Shown: positions 28,101-36,149, counted from the stretch's first letter. The stretch: DNA of 64,000 nt from Hippopus hippopus (GCA_946811185.2 OX328101.1:17902122-17966121), one strand, 5' to 3'. The notes: generated by a model from the letters alone, not told the origin. Program-made: numbers and translations.

Positions 28101-30363
28101 GAGAAGTGCACCTATCAATACCTTGCTTGTGCTTCTAAGTTCTTTTATCAGTGCTTTACACAACAAACATTTCAAGCCAGCGGCTGTTTTCCCAAATTCA
28201 CACCTGACAAAAAGTTCTTTGTAAGTTTTTTCTCCTTTTCTCATTACTCTTTCAAAATCCTTATCCCTTGGGGTTGTTAAAACTTCTTTATTTAAAACTT
28301 CTTGATTATGCTGTCAAGAGGTAATGTAATGCAGCTTCTATTTTAAAAGCATCTAGAGGATAGGAAAAAAAACAACAACATCTAACAGAAATTCCACTTC
28401 CATTAAGAGACAAGACAACATTGTAACAAATGCATCCCTTTGTCGCAATGTTTTCAAAAGCAGCGAATCATAAGCATCCGGAGATGCTCTATTTGGATGC
28501 TCTATAGTGAAAAAATATGCCTGATTCTGATTGATATACCTCTAGACATCTAGACATGCATTCAGCAACATTTTTTAACCCTTTGAGCACCAAATAAACC
28601 TCTCACACAGTTTCATCCCATAAAAACGACCCAAATAATTGCATTATCATGTCTGATTTTTGTCTACAGTGTTTAAACAAAGCGGACAGTGTAGATCAAA
28701 GATCAGGCTGCACGTTCTGTGCAGCCTGATCTTGATCTACATTGGCCGCAAAGGAAACTATAGTTGTAAAAGGCACTCAAAGGATTGATATTGGTCAAAT
28801 TTCAAATTGCTGACTAGTCAACAGATTGGCTTAGATGTTTCATCTCAAATAACAACACAGCTAATCTTTGAACTTAATGCTAGACTTGAATTAGTTTTAG
28901 ACTTGACCCAGTCCCTATAGTATTCTCTACAAGTTTCTGTCTAAAAATTCTACACTACCTTTCAGACCAATGATAACATCAATGGCGTCTTCAACATCTC
29001 CATTTCCAACAATCAAACCTCGCTGTATCTCAGCCTCTGTTTTGGCTGGAAACATCTGCCTTAAACTTTCAAGTTTGCTCTCATATTCAGGAATGGCCAA
29101 CAATTCATCATCCTTCCCTTCATCCTCAGAAAACATTGGATATTGTCTCCTAGGCCTAGAAATTTGATAAAGTTTTATTTATGAGAACACAGATGTTTCA
29201 AAGTTTCTGACATATTAACAAACCTTTACCTCTACAATTACTCAATTTCAAAGGCATATCAAAACAACAAAGTACATGTGGCTCAAATGTTTGGATCAGT
29301 AGATTACATTATTGGAAAAAGAGAAAATGCTTGATGTGTAAACTCGAGACTGTTTCTGAAAGGGCAAATCTCCAGAGTGTTCAATATTAATCTTCAGAGT
29401 GTCCAATGTTCAGTCACTGAAAAAAAAGGTCTAAACACTGTAATCTTAAGGACCCTAATGGGATTCATGTAACATCACCTTTCATCATATGGATTTGGCT
29501 AAGACTTGGGTAATCTGTAATCGATGCGGGGAACCAGCATTTATCCGCTGATCAATTACAGATTAGCCTAGTCTAAGCCGAATCTGTACGTTTTTTGCAA
29601 TGAAAGGCATTAGGGTGCCCTATCCTTAAATGCTATTTTTGGTGAGAGCATCTTTACATAACAGACTGATTAATGAAGATCAACAAGTCCTAAGCAATTT
29701 GATCAATCCAGCCCCATCTACTTTGTCAACAAAGGGCACAATTATCTGTGAAAAGCATTCTGGTGGCTACAAGTTGTTTCAAACTGATCATTATCAGGAA
29801 GATGTCAATGCTTTCAACACAATACACCCTCCTCCCCATAAAAAAGGAGATTTTTTGTCCCTATTATAGAGCAGTAACTAGCTTGGGAAGACATCATGGA
29901 AAAAGTATCCATTTTTTGAAAGAAGCAATTGCTCACAAATACTAATTCATAGCAGTAATTAAATGTCCAACAGTTGCAACTGAGATGGCTTCAGATTTTT
30001 CCATTAGCGCAAATATGGGGAATAGACACTAAAAAGACGTAACAGGCAGGAATTACACAGGCAATTCATTGGAATGTAGAGCATGTGCTATGACATCATT
30101 CTTTTTTCACAGCCTCTCTGTAGTAATCTTTACTGTATTTGGAATACATTAACCCGTATAAATGGTGAATGGGGGTGGAGTCACTGGAAGAGACAGTGTA
30201 ACGGGAATCACCATTTTGGTGGATTTTTTTTTATTCCTCTTTTGCTCTGTTTGTGTTTGAGTGATGGAATATGAAATGAAGGTTTTCTCAGTTGAAACTA
30301 AGTTTTACATTTGCTGGATTTTCCAATGGCAAATTGATATATTGGGTGGGGGGAAGGGGGGGG

Positions 30364-30404
<41 letters not shown>

Positions 30405-31609
30405 AAATCTGGGGCAATCCAGCAATGCTGCATTCTAGATGCAACCCTGAACATGATTGTTTGGTAAAGATTTATACTTACTTCTTAGATGATTTTCCAT
30501 TTTGAATGGCTCCATTTTCCTTCGACAACCATGGGGAGGACAAACTAGATGAGGGTTGGCTGGGTGAATCTATTAAATTTCTACCAGGTAATTTTGGTTT
30601 GCGCCCAAATATTGGGGATTCTGGACTTGTATCTGCAGGTCTCTTACTGTCTGCATTAATCAAGAAGTTTCACATTCAACTTTACACATAAAAAAAAAAA
30701 AAACAGTGTTCTGCTGAGGTTGCAGTTTCAAGAGTGTCGCTAGCCATAATGGGACATTTTGAGTAAGCTGAAAACTAATAAGAACGAATCTAACAAATTC
30801 CGACACACTTGAAAATGGGGTGATAACTGAAGATAAAAACAATATGTGTACCATAGTACCATTGTTTTGGTAAGATCAAGAATCATTGTAGAAAGTCTCC
30901 TAGCATCCTTGAATGTCATGTCCAATTTTTTTTTTTTTAGTTTCATCTTCAATATCAAGATGTACTCAGACAGTCTCTCTCTGAGAGTTGCTAGAATTTG
31001 TACAAGGCTAAATTTTTTGCTGTCAATTAAGTAGATAAGAGTTATTTTGCAGTCTCAGTTCAATGACAAATATAGAAACTCCAGTCATGGTTTAGCACAA
31101 GGAGGCTGAAGGTTAAGATCCAAGATTAGACTGCATACTCTATAACAGTCTGATCATGATCAAGTGCATCCCACACAGCTATTAAAACATAAGTGAAAGA
31201 GTTCACTCTGAATCAAACAGCAAAAAATTACACTCCTCCATATTGCAGATGACAAATCTAACACAAATGTTGAAATTTGTCTTGGAATGGGTAATAAAAC
31301 ATAGTGGAAAAAGGAGAAAATGCTGGTTACCAGCATTTTCTCCTCTTTCCACAGTGTTTTCAAAAGCCTTTTTGGTCGGCGTTTTTAAAATTCAAGACTG
31401 TGTGGCTAGGGAATAAAGGTTAAATTACCTGGAGTATTTGTACTGGTGGAACTCTGTGTAGTGCTTTTATCTGGGGTGACGGGTGACTGGGTAGTTGATT
31501 GTGATGTTGATAATGTCACAGATCCTGAGGACTGAGAAGTTTGTGGGCTTGCCGAGTCTTTCTTGACAAATCTGTATTGAAGAAGTGATGTCAGCTTGGA
31601 GTTACTCAT
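925..31609 (-). CDS. SMARCAD1: SMARCAD1-like SNF2 chromatin remodeller, 18 exons, 3' end off window
   Basis: Spliced minus-strand gene. Exons, 5' to 3': 31609-31429, 30650-30482, 29155-28959, 27493-27213, 25483-25345, 24924-24851, 23472-23329, 22353-22139, 19820-19730, 19146-19047, 16109-15971, 15317-15182, 13744-13607, 12877-12776, 5811-5572, 5046-4945, 4149-3935, 1107-925. All junctions are GT/AG and phases agree throughout, giving 948 codons plus two bases. Order: Ser/Thr-rich N-terminus, CUE1, acidic linker, CUE2, SNF2 ATPase ([23 protein letters not shown]), helicase C lobe ([34 protein letters not shown]). The vertebrate family member is about 1,030 aa, so some 60 C-terminal residues are missing to the left. 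SMARCAD1/Fun30 proteins are nuclear ATP-dependent remodellers that act in heterochromatin maintenance and DNA-end resection; CUE domains bind ubiquitin-like folds. Introns are full of transposon debris, but no exon shows a break. Confidence 0.93.
1710..1938. repeat. TTAA-type palindromic MITE (family 1)
   Basis: Starts TTAACTCTTTACC and ends GGTAAAGGGTTGA. The centre at about 1825-1890 is a foldback with the AACATTGTGGGAAAAGGAGA arm. Two older, degenerate copies lie immediately to the left (about 1141-1600). Confidence 0.8.
2273..3316. repeat. Composite foldback repeat, second copy at 49.6 kb
   Basis: Bases 2273-2330 (cataacctcccttgttttca block) and about 3010-3310 (tgtgatgtcatttttgac block and a pair of inverted catgagttgg / ccaactcatg segments) recur at about 49574-49965. 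In the middle, arms 2339-2391 and 2408-2460 form a near-perfect 53-bp hairpin around a 16-base spacer. Probably a MITE or foldback element with nested insertions. Confidence 0.6.
3540..3785. repeat. Degenerate MITE family 1 copies
   Basis: Two weakened central palindromes (around 3571-3631 and 3720-3775) show the AAAATGCYGGT...CACCATTTTCTCC pattern of family 1, without clear TTAA ends. Confidence 0.45.
3935..4149 (-). CDS. SMARCAD1: SMARCAD1-like exon 17, motif IV
   Basis: Acceptor AATTATAG|AGC is the only phase-0 choice; donor AG|GTGCAT. Encodes [32 protein letters not shown] (motif IV) and YLRLDGSTP. Confidence 0.92.
4280..4352. repeat. Central palindrome of a MITE family 1 variant
   Basis: Perfect foldback (AACATTGTGAGAAAAGGTGA arm) with a diverged centre (TTGCTCATTTTGAGCAA). 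The TTAA-type arms around it run from about 4170 to 4402. Confidence 0.65.
4445..4702 (+). mobile_element. tRNA-derived SINE
   Basis: Head resembles polymerase III boxes: box A-like TGGGTGGCTGGTGGTTCTGA and box B-like GTTTGATACCC. The body ends with the conserved CGTGATATGACCTACGCTGTTAAAA block and a (CAAT)n tail. Same family as the element at 15.4 kb. Confidence 0.7.
4945..5046 (-). CDS. SMARCAD1: SMARCAD1-like exon 16
   Basis: Acceptor CATCTAG|GAG, donor CGT|GTAAGT. Encodes EPSHKE and [19 protein letters not shown], close to the EDMEVMTDFELH segment of vertebrate SMARCAD1. No start codon lies in a suitable place, so it was found only by tracking the protein. Confidence 0.9.
5572..5811 (-). 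CDS. SMARCAD1: SMARCAD1-like exon 15
   Basis: Acceptor CTTTCAG|GTG, donor GAG|GTATTT. Encodes [23 protein letters not shown] and [17 protein letters not shown], the SNF2 linker between lobes. Confidence 0.93.
5845..6072. repeat. TTAA-type palindromic MITE (family 1)
   Basis: TTAATCCTTTACC ... GGGAAAGGGTTAA with the full central palindrome at about 5902-5964. It ends 40 bases before the left TTAA of the Kolobok-like element. Confidence 0.85.
7449..7680. repeat. TTAA-type palindromic MITE (family 1)
   Basis: TTAACTCTTTACCAAACGAC ... GGTAAAGGGTTAA; central palindrome at about 7558-7626. Nested inside the Kolobok-like element. Confidence 0.88.
7796..8028. repeat. TTAA-type palindromic MITE (family 1)
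   Basis: Left end weak (GTTACCAAACG), right end GGTAAAGGGTTAA; central palindrome at about 7900-7965. A third, degenerate copy follows at about 8140-8360. Confidence 0.75.
9159..9534 (-). pseudogene. THAP zinc-finger exon, transposase relic
   Basis: Starts at the ATG at 9534 and reads a THAP (C2CH) domain: MVNCAALGC at the start, conserved W33, [13 protein letters not shown], and the AVPtLF-type end (DAVPTLF). The zinc-binding histidine of the usual C-x2-HF motif is replaced by tyrosine (CLKYF), which should impair zinc binding. A splice donor follows at about 9158-9162 (GTAGGTAATT, two overlapping choices), so this looks like a first exon whose partners are lost. It lies just inside the right terminus of the Kolobok-like element, in the same orientation as the host gene. 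Alternatively it is a host THAP gene fragment, but the position between the TTAA ends makes a transposase origin more likely. Confidence 0.65.
9890..10022. repeat. Partial MITE family 1
   Basis: Central foldback (AACATTTTAGGGAAAGGAGA ... TCTTTTCCCGCCATGTTTT) with one arm, just right of the Kolobok-like element. Confidence 0.55.
10341..10433 (+). repeat. Two poly-C tracts
   Basis: Runs of 21 C (10341-10361) and 17 C (10417-10433). They open long glycine- or proline-rich frames that are not genes. Confidence 0.95.
11104..12444 (-). mobile_element. mariner transposon (inactive)
   Basis: TA at 11104-11105 and 12443-12444 flank about 30-bp terminal inverted repeats (CGAGGGTTGTTCGATATGTA versus CGAGGGCTGTTTGACATGTA), giving a 1.34-kb element, normal for mariner. 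It sits in the intron between exons 14 and 15 of the SMARCAD1-like gene, on the same strand. Confidence 0.9.
11179..12250 (-). pseudogene. mariner transposase pseudogene (DD34D)
   Basis: Reads from an ATG at 12250 ([16 protein letters not shown]) to the stop at 11179. Catalytic aspartates are recognisable in [22 protein letters not shown] and [17 protein letters not shown], with 34 residues between the second and third, the mariner DD34D spacing. The gene is dead: a frameshift lies near 12110 after the first helix-turn-helix, with premature stops near 11900, near 11865, and at about 11518 between the second-aspartate and third-aspartate segments. Transposases of this family act by cut-and-paste at TA dinucleotides. 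Confidence 0.9.
12776..12877 (-). CDS. SMARCAD1: SMARCAD1-like exon 14
   Basis: Acceptor TTGCAG|AGA, donor GAG|GTAAGT. Encodes 34 residues including [18 protein letters not shown], the conserved end of the first SNF2 lobe. No usable methionine start, so a plain ORF search misses it. Confidence 0.92.
13073..13322. repeat. MITE family 3 copy (GAGCCATGCTCTG ends)
   Basis: Contains the tccatgatgaatgataccaagcaagccatca, ggtcagcctgcgca and ccacagggcatggctcata blocks of the family seen in better form at 43.5-49.0 kb. Confidence 0.6.
13607..13744 (-). CDS. SMARCAD1: SMARCAD1-like exon 13, motif III
   Basis: Acceptor TTGCAG|GCT, donor ACT|GTAAGT. Encodes [23 protein letters not shown]2 motif III, then CFVMPDIF. 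Confidence 0.95.
13928..14156. repeat. TTAA-type palindromic MITE (family 1)
   Basis: TTAACCCTTTACCACACGAT ... GTGGTATAGAGTTAA; central palindrome 14034-14102. Confidence 0.88.
14345..14656. repeat. Interspersed repeat with TATACCCC ends
   Basis: Begins TTAATACCCCCGCC and ends CAGGGGTATAAAG, with a GGACGGACACACAGACGGAC-type GACA-rich tract inside. A related sequence lies at about 20775-21395. No ORF. Confidence 0.5.
14886..15115. repeat. TTAA-type palindromic MITE (family 1)
   Basis: Left end CTCTTTACCAAATGAC, right end GGTAAAGAGTTAA; central palindrome 14993-15062. Ends about 70 bases from exon 12. Confidence 0.8.
15182..15317 (-). CDS. SMARCAD1: SMARCAD1-like exon 12, DEGH box
   Basis: Acceptor TTTCAG|G, donor AGT|GTATGT. 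Carries motif II as [16 protein letters not shown] in place of DEAH is typical of the SMARCAD1/Fun30 group. Confidence 0.94.
15428..15708 (+). mobile_element. tRNA-derived SINE
   Basis: Box A-like TAGTTCAGTGGTTAGCATAT and box B-like GTTTGATACCC, body with GTGGCTTGGAGAGAAAG-type sequence, the conserved CCGTGATATGACCTATGCTG block and a (CAAA)n tail. A SINE, not a tRNA gene: no cloverleaf closes. Confidence 0.75.
15971..16109 (-). CDS. SMARCAD1: SMARCAD1-like exon 11
   Basis: Acceptor TTTACAG|AT, donor AC|GTAATA. Encodes [20 protein letters not shown] and DDFHVIITT, the ATPase-lobe segment between motifs Ia and II. Confidence 0.92.
16690..16880 (+). repeat. TTTCGCCACTTTT-type simple repeat
   Basis: Diverged tandem copies of a TTCGCCACT unit. 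A related stretch lies at about 18395-18490. No coding meaning seen. Confidence 0.55.
16990..17212. repeat. MITE family 1 copy, diverged
   Basis: TTTAATCCTTTAGCACATGAC start, central palindrome about 17094-17160, GTGTGGGTTGAT end. Confidence 0.6.
18795..19010. repeat. MITE family 1 copy, diverged
   Basis: Central foldback around 18893-18957 (AACATTGTGGGAAAGAGAAA arm); arms weak. Confidence 0.55.
19047..19146 (-). CDS. SMARCAD1: SMARCAD1-like exon 10, Walker A
   Basis: Acceptor CTGCAG-like TTTTTCAG|GGA at phase 0, donor G|GTATTG. Completes Walker A ([16 protein letters not shown]) and carries motif Ia (VIIVPSSTI). Confidence 0.93.
19730..19820 (-). CDS. SMARCAD1: SMARCAD1-like exon 9, ATPase start
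   Basis: Acceptor TTTCAG|T, donor ATG|GTTTGT. Encodes [12 protein letters not shown] (SNF2 Q-motif region) and ends in LADEM, the first half of the Walker A motif. Confidence 0.93.
20035..20263. repeat. TTAA-type palindromic MITE (family 1)
   Basis: TTAATCCTTTACTACACGAT ... GTGGTAAAGGGTTAA; central palindrome 20141-20212. A decayed neighbour occupies about 19880-20030. Confidence 0.87.
20775..21395. repeat. Interspersed repeat with GACG-rich tract
   Basis: Starts TAGAGGCGCTTGAGCGCC and ends GGCCTTCGGCCAGTGGAGCT, with an internal GACGGACGGACAGACGGACG-type tract at 21297-21348. The ORFs across it are low-complexity and not genes. Confidence 0.5.
21811..22005. repeat. Foldback MITE about 195 bp
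   Basis: CAGCTCCAGA at the left and TCTGGAGCTCTG at the right end, and inner CCCTATGTT / AACATAGGG, make a long imperfect inverted repeat. Confidence 0.6.
22139..22353 (-). CDS. SMARCAD1: SMARCAD1-like exon 8
   Basis: Acceptor CCATCAG|ACT, donor GA|GTAAGT. Encodes [14 protein letters not shown] and [18 protein letters not shown], a close match to the family segment just before the ATPase lobe. Confidence 0.9.
23329..23472 (-). CDS. SMARCAD1: SMARCAD1-like exon 7
   Basis: Acceptor GATGCAG|GAT, donor ATG|GTAACT. Encodes [20 protein letters not shown] and the RPFTTWENM segment, matching the conserved linker (LHFLQDASIGEL...RPFNSWE) of vertebrate SMARCAD1. Confidence 0.9.
23840..24066. repeat. 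TTAA-type palindromic MITE (family 1)
   Basis: TTAACTCTTTACCAAACGAC start; central palindrome 23947-24013; right end degenerate. A second decayed copy follows to about 24330. Confidence 0.8.
24610..24837. repeat. TTAA-type palindromic MITE (family 1)
   Basis: TTAACCCTTTCCCAGACAAG ... GTTTGGGAAAGAGTTAA; central palindrome 24664-24730. Its right end is only 14 bases from exon 6. Confidence 0.88.
24851..24924 (-). CDS. SMARCAD1: SMARCAD1-like exon 6, acidic linker
   Basis: Acceptor TTTTCAG|AT, donor GAG|GTAAAC. A 74-base exon encoding an Asp/Glu-rich patch ([19 protein letters not shown]), matching the acidic linker before the helicase core in the family. Confidence 0.8.
24940..25262 (-). mobile_element. 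tRNA-derived SINE
   Basis: On the minus strand: head with GAGCTTGGTTGGTAGCATAC (box A-like) and GGTTTGAATCCCC (box B-like), body with ATGATAGTCATTGTGACAGG and CATGGTTATGTGGGAAAGCAG, tail with the CACTGTGATCTAACTGACAT block and (CAAA)n. Same subfamily as 46.1 kb. Confidence 0.72.
25345..25483 (-). CDS. SMARCAD1: SMARCAD1-like exon 5, rest of CUE domain 2
   Basis: Acceptor TTACAG|GAG, donor G|GTAGGA. Continues CUE2 ([20 protein letters not shown]) and then a basic linker. Confidence 0.83.
25658..25886. repeat. TTAA-type palindromic MITE (family 1)
   Basis: TTAACCCTTTACCGCACAAT ... TCTGGTAAAGGGTTAA; central palindrome 25711-25777. Confidence 0.9.
26074..26184. repeat. Small MITE with 20-bp perfect terminal inverted repeats
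   Basis: AAGGTCTACGGCCCCTAACT at 26074-26093 is exactly inverted at 26165-26184; total 111 bp. No coding capacity. Confidence 0.85.
26715..27184. repeat. Two MITE family 1 copies sharing one TTAA
   Basis: The left copy is 26715-26960, with its centre replaced by a run of A at 26789-26812. The right copy, 26957-27184, has a perfect central palindrome at 27013-27076. They abut at the single TTAA at 26957-26960, 28 bases from exon 4. Confidence 0.8.
27213..27493 (-). CDS. SMARCAD1: SMARCAD1-like exon 4, start of CUE domain 2
   Basis: Acceptor TTGTCAG|GT, donor CAG|GTATAC. Contains the basic run PRKRIRQ, a possible nuclear localisation signal, an acidic linker, and the first helix of CUE2 ([16 protein letters not shown]). 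Confidence 0.85.
27714..27942. repeat. TTAA-type palindromic MITE (family 1)
   Basis: TTAACTCGTTACCAAACAAC ... GTTTGGTAAAGGGTTAA; central palindrome 27819-27890. A decayed copy precedes it (27561-27716). Confidence 0.88.
28682..28755. repeat. Core palindrome of MITE family 2
   Basis: GCGGACAGTGTAGATCAAAG ... GATCTTGATCTACATTGGCC around GCACGTTCTGTGC: a foldback of about 35-bp arms, recurring at 33.6, 39.8, 44.9, 45.3, 46.6 and 48.6 kb. Confidence 0.75.
28959..29155 (-). CDS. SMARCAD1: SMARCAD1-like exon 3, CUE domain 1
   Basis: Acceptor TTTCTAG|G, donor G|GTAGTG. Encodes an acidic stretch and then a CUE domain: [18 protein letters not shown] with the conserved MFP, ending [12 protein letters not shown], equivalent to the di-leucine helix of CUE domains. 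Confidence 0.88.
29446..29629. repeat. TTAA-flanked foldback MITE
   Basis: TTAA at 29446-29449 and 29626-29629; inverted arms include CCCTAATG, GGCTTAGAC-like and TAATCTGTAATTGAT segments. About 180 bp. Confidence 0.65.
30359..30402 (+). repeat. (G)n(AG)n microsatellite
   Basis: A G-rich run followed by an uninterrupted GA tract of about 18 units. Confidence 0.95.
30482..30650 (-). CDS. SMARCAD1: SMARCAD1-like exon 2
   Basis: Acceptor TGCAG|AC, donor AA|GTAAGT. Encodes a Ser/Pro/Lys-rich disordered linker (about 56 residues). Placed by reading-frame continuity on both sides rather than by sequence similarity. Confidence 0.72.
31230..31425. repeat. MITE family 1 copy, diverged
   Basis: Central foldback about 31305-31362 (GTGGAAAAAGGAGAAAATGC); ends decayed. 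Lies just 3' of the exon 1 donor. Confidence 0.6.
31429..31609 (-). CDS. SMARCAD1: SMARCAD1-like exon 1 (coding part)
   Basis: The ATG at 31609 opens a short motif, [10 protein letters not shown], resembling the start of vertebrate SMARCAD1, followed by a Ser/Thr/Gln-rich low-complexity stretch. Donor G|GTAATT at 31428. A TTTTCAG acceptor at about 31640 suggests that an untranslated exon lies upstream. Confidence 0.8.
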
Positions 31610-33099
31610 TCTGTCTTAGGATTGGATAGGGATAAAACCCTGAAAACAATATACAATTTTTTTTATCTCACTGCCTTTTCCAGACATCTTATATTGTGTT
31701 TCATCACACCACTTTCAAAAACATTCTAGAAGAAGAAGTTGCTTAAAAAGAACAATTTCTACTGTAGTTACAATGTCTTCACATTTGTTAAACTTTAAGT
31801 CATGTTGATTATTTGTATCTTATAAGAATGTTATGTGGTAGATCAATGTAATACACCAACCTATATTAAATTCCCCTCCCATTTATTTCAAGAATAAACA
31901 GGGAGGAGGTGGCTGCATATTTTAAAACTCTGTGACTGTCACAGTTATGTCAGTGTTATTTATACAAAACTTCATGAGTTGCACTTAGTCATTGATTGTC
32001 ATTCTGTTACTTAGTTACCAATGTTTCCATTAGCCTATGATTTTACTATGGGACATGGTGTCACTGAAAAAGTCAAGTCCCAGTTTTTGCCAGCAGTTAA
32101 ATATCTCAAAAATGTGTGGAGAAAAAACCCTGCTTTTTCACCAAATGACAAAATTCAAATCTATTCCAATCTGAATGCATTTTGCAGATGGCCATTGAAA
32201 TGTTGCTCAAATGGCTGAATTCGTTTTTAAATAGTGGAAAACATCGTAGGAAAAGGAGAAAATGCTAGTCACTGTCATTTTCTCCTTGCCCACAATATTA
32301 TCGAAAGCTTTTAACTGGTTTGGTAAAAAGTTAATTACAAATATCTGGAAGCTATCTTCAGCTTCAGTGATGCTATGCAACTGTTGGTTCCTGCAATCCA
32401 TGCACGAGGAATCTCTGTATTACTCTATTGCAGGTAGCTGCTCGAAAACTGCAACACCACTGATCTGAATAAAACTACAGCTACAGAATACTGGTCACAT
32501 CAAGAATACATATAGATGTTGTGATATACATGTAGTTGTGGACATTATGGAATTCCAATTGTTTATTGTGCATTAAGAATTAAAACCATTTTGTCACTTT
32601 TTTTTTTTTTTTAACTCATGTAGTTTAATTAATGTGTTGACTCACTTCATTCAAGTATGGATTCATTAAGTATATTGTAATTAGAGTACTAAAACACCCT
32701 GACAGCGATTTTGATTCAATACAATGTTTTGCTGTATGCCTGTATAGTGACATTTAACAGAATGAATCCATACTTATTATACAATGTCAAAAATATAACA
32801 AATCAAGTAGATCTACACAATTTTTATTGAATTTTAATGACATATCATTAATCAAATAAAATCATGCATCTGAATGACTCAGATCAAGCCCAATTTAGAA
32901 AACACCCCGAGGGGCGTTTTATGGTATTATGCCATTAGAAGTTACTAAACTATAATTTTCTCATTTTCCTACAATATTTTCTATCATTTCAAAACAGTAT
33001 CATCTATTGTCACAAGGCTATATTTGACATCTGCTTTGCAGCAAATGCTGTCCATTTTGGCAAGTCTATAAATTATTGTGCGGTACATTTAAGGAACTG

Positions 33100-33290
33100 A
33101 GGTACTCCCCTCTTGCCCAAGATATTTCTTCGAGAGGCCGAAAAAATGACTGAATTGACGTCGGGAAAAAAATGGCGGGTATCAATCAGTGACAGTGGGC
33201 GCAATCGCAGTTTGATTCTTAAAAATGACATCAAAAGATTTGATTCGGTAATGCTCACCTAGTTCATAAAAATAATTTCTTTCAAATTAT
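33100..33290 (-). promoter_or_regulatory. Possible SMARCAD1-like promoter / 5' leader
   Basis: A locally CpG-richer patch on the minus strand with GCCATTTTTTTCCCGACGTC (YY1-like CCAT and CRE-like ACGTC). It is the only promoter-like patch within 2 kb upstream of the ATG exon. Weak evidence; no TATA. Confidence 0.25.
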
Positions 33291-33601
33291 AGTATGCTAT
33301 CTTTGGATCACTAAGTCAGCAAAATTTCTTGTGTCTAATGGCAAAATCCTAGCATGGTATTCTTTTATATCTTACCTTCAGAAAGAACATCTAAGGGAGG
33401 TAACCCCGCTTAATAATCAAAGCACGTAAGGTATCGCTGAGTCTCACGCTGCAAATTAATAAAGAATAATTCCTGCGCAATCAGACAGGTCAGTTTTAAA
33501 TACAATCGAAATAACATGGTATGAGAGAGACAGCTTGTAAAGTTTTCTCCCTCGCCCAACACGTCGCAGCACATCAGATTTGGTACGCCATAGATCAAGA
33601 C

Positions 33602-33820
33602 CCTTAGGCTGCCAAGCGCGACTCACTGACCTTTTGCGGACAGTGTAGATCAAGATCAGACTGCACAAAACGTGCAGTCTGATCTTTGATCTACACTGTC
33701 CGATAAGGAGATATTTTTCTCTAAGAAATAAATTTGAAATAGCAACGTTCGGGTTTTTACTATCAGCTTGAAAATTTCATTTTATTTTATTTTATTTTAT
33801 TTTAGCAGGATAAGGGTTAA
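33602..33820. repeat. MITE family 2, near full length
   Basis: Starts CTTAGGCTGCCAAGCGCGAC, has the GCGGACAGTGTAGATC core foldback at 33637-33705, a (TTTTA)n tract at 33778-33803, and ends GGATAAGGGTTAA. Confidence 0.75.
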
Positions 33821-34576
33821 GCACTAGAGAATTCACAAAAGAAGGACCAACAGAAGCTGAAAGTTAACTCTTGGTCTCGTAACAGTATCTACGAGTAAGA
33901 GACTGCATACATAAAGTCAGAGATCTTACATACTTGTGTATACTAGTCTATGTACGAGTCTTGCACAGACTGAAGTGTATCGGACACTATAGATTAAGGA
34001 TCAGATGCAATATCTTCTCCATAGCCTGATCTAAACTTTAAGTGGTGCTTTGCATTCTAATGGTATAAATTTTGCCCACTTTGGTTGGACAATGCAAAAT
34101 GATGGTGAGTCCGCAAGACGATAAATTTAATCATGGCCAAGTATATAAACATAAGCTTGATTTGCCGTTGAGAGAGTACTTAAACATTGCGGAAAGGATA
34201 GTAAACATTGTGGGAAAAGGGTAATAATGTAAAACATGGTGGAAAAAGGAGAAAACGCTGCTTACCAACAATTTCTCCTTTTCTAAAATGTTTTCTAGAG
34301 CCGTTGTTTGGTAAAAGATCGAATTTCTCTCTGTTCGGGAAAGCTGGTCACAGATTTCATCCATAACCAAAACACATATGATAATGGATACAAACAAAAG
34401 CTTATCAGATCGGCTGGAGGAAAGCAACCTCTATGCACACATCTTCACAGGTCCAGGCTGGCCACCACTTTGCTCCTCTATTCTAAGGCTGGACGGAGTC
34501 TCCATCACTGTCCCTGACAAAGACGCCGGAACATGTAAATTTCAAGTACTTTACCACGGTCCATGTTTGCGGTGGG

Positions 34577-34795
34577 ATCCTGCGTGGCTCAGTGGTATCA
34601 TTTAGGACTCGAACCCTGGAGATTCTGAGTTCGAACCTCACAGCAGGCACTTGGTTTTTCGTTGGATTGTCCTTCAGCAGGACACAGGGCCCAGCCTAGT
34701 AGTGGTGAGGGCATACATGAAGATGTAAGCTTTCGCCGTGATATGACTAAAATAATGTCGAACGCGGGGTAAAACAGCATTCAAGAAATAATTGC
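34577..34795 (+). mobile_element. tRNA-derived SINE
   Basis: GCGTGGCTCAGTGGTATCAT (box A-like), GAGTTCGAACCTC (box B-like) and the CGCCGTGATATGACTAAAAT tail block. Closest relative in the window is at 36.6 kb. Confidence 0.7.
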
Positions 34796-36149
34796 AGCAT
34801 GTAGAAGTTTATCAGATAGAATAAAGTCATATTTCTGATTACAGACGTTTTACCCCTGGGAAAGGTAACACTCCAGTCCCCTCCCCAAGTCAAAAGAGCT
34901 GCGGAGTGGAACGTCTCTCTCTGCTGGCAAAGATGTAGCACACCATAAATATCAGTCATGTTACCAAGGGTCACAATTGGGATCGTTATGTTGCCAGCAT
35001 TTCCTCATTTTCCTACAATGCCTATCTGTATGGAAAATTCCATCTTAAAGCCCATGTTTGATTTGTGTCTGCAAATTCTTTCAAAATGGACAAATCTAAG
35101 GTTTTGTCTTCTGGTAAAGAGCTGAAACATTTCGCAGACAGATTAAAGTCAGTGCAGTAGAATTTATTACTCTCGCACCTCTAAATATGACATATACTTT
35201 GTTTATGTGGGCGAGCTGCGTCTAGTTTAGAGAAAGAGAGAGAAAGCTTTGTGTTAGTCACAGTAAAGAGACTTTCTGGACGCATGGGTAGGTTAACAGG
35301 CTGCCTTGATATAACTAAAATTGTGTTGAAACGGCGTTAAACTTCAAGCCTACAAACAAAAACTATGGCAGATCGTACACATGACTAGGAATTAACTTTA
35401 AGGCATGGAACTCCATAATTGTCCCATGACGTCACATGATGGTGTCCGTTTGTTTCATCATTTTAATACCGTATCTGATCTAATCCGAAAACAATCCCTT
35501 CTTCCTAGGAAAAAAATCCATAAACTACCATCTGCAGACGATACCATTTCTCGTCATTCAGGAAACATTGTGGCAAAACGGTGTTTCTCGCAACGAATAC
35601 AATGGTTGAACGGAAGTACAAATGTCACAGTTCTAAACGGACGTCCTTCTACCCTTCCAGCGGAGCAGCCTGGGCTTTTGTGAACGGCAAAAATCAAAGA
35701 TCATATTTGGGATCTTAACCGTTCGCTTATTTTGCCAAGCTTACACACTAGTTAACAATCTTTCTGAAATTCAGTAGTTTTTATTATTTTCAGGTGTCGA
35801 AAGCGGTAGAATTATATGAGTGGCATTCTGGCAATTTAAGTGGGTTTAATGTATATTCGTGATGCATTATACCAAGCAAGTCATCGCGTAATTACGGATC
35901 CATAAAATCCATTTTTGTCTATCAACCGACTGGATCATGAGGTAGGCTGACCCCTTGACAAGCAGATAACGACCTTGTCTTACAATATTTTCCAAAGGAT
36001 TGTTAGTTTATTTTACATTATCATAACTGGAAAAGGAGTACGCCGACATACTCATAATATTCAGTATTCATTTTAGTTTCGGAAAGGGAATGATACATCA
36101 ACATGTACAGTATTGAAGTTTATTAATGTAGTGTGAATGATATGTCCTT

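Noticed and set aside
35405..35683. 92-aa plus-strand ORF
   Set aside because: No homologous motif, no neighbouring exon signals; lies in repeat-derived DNA.
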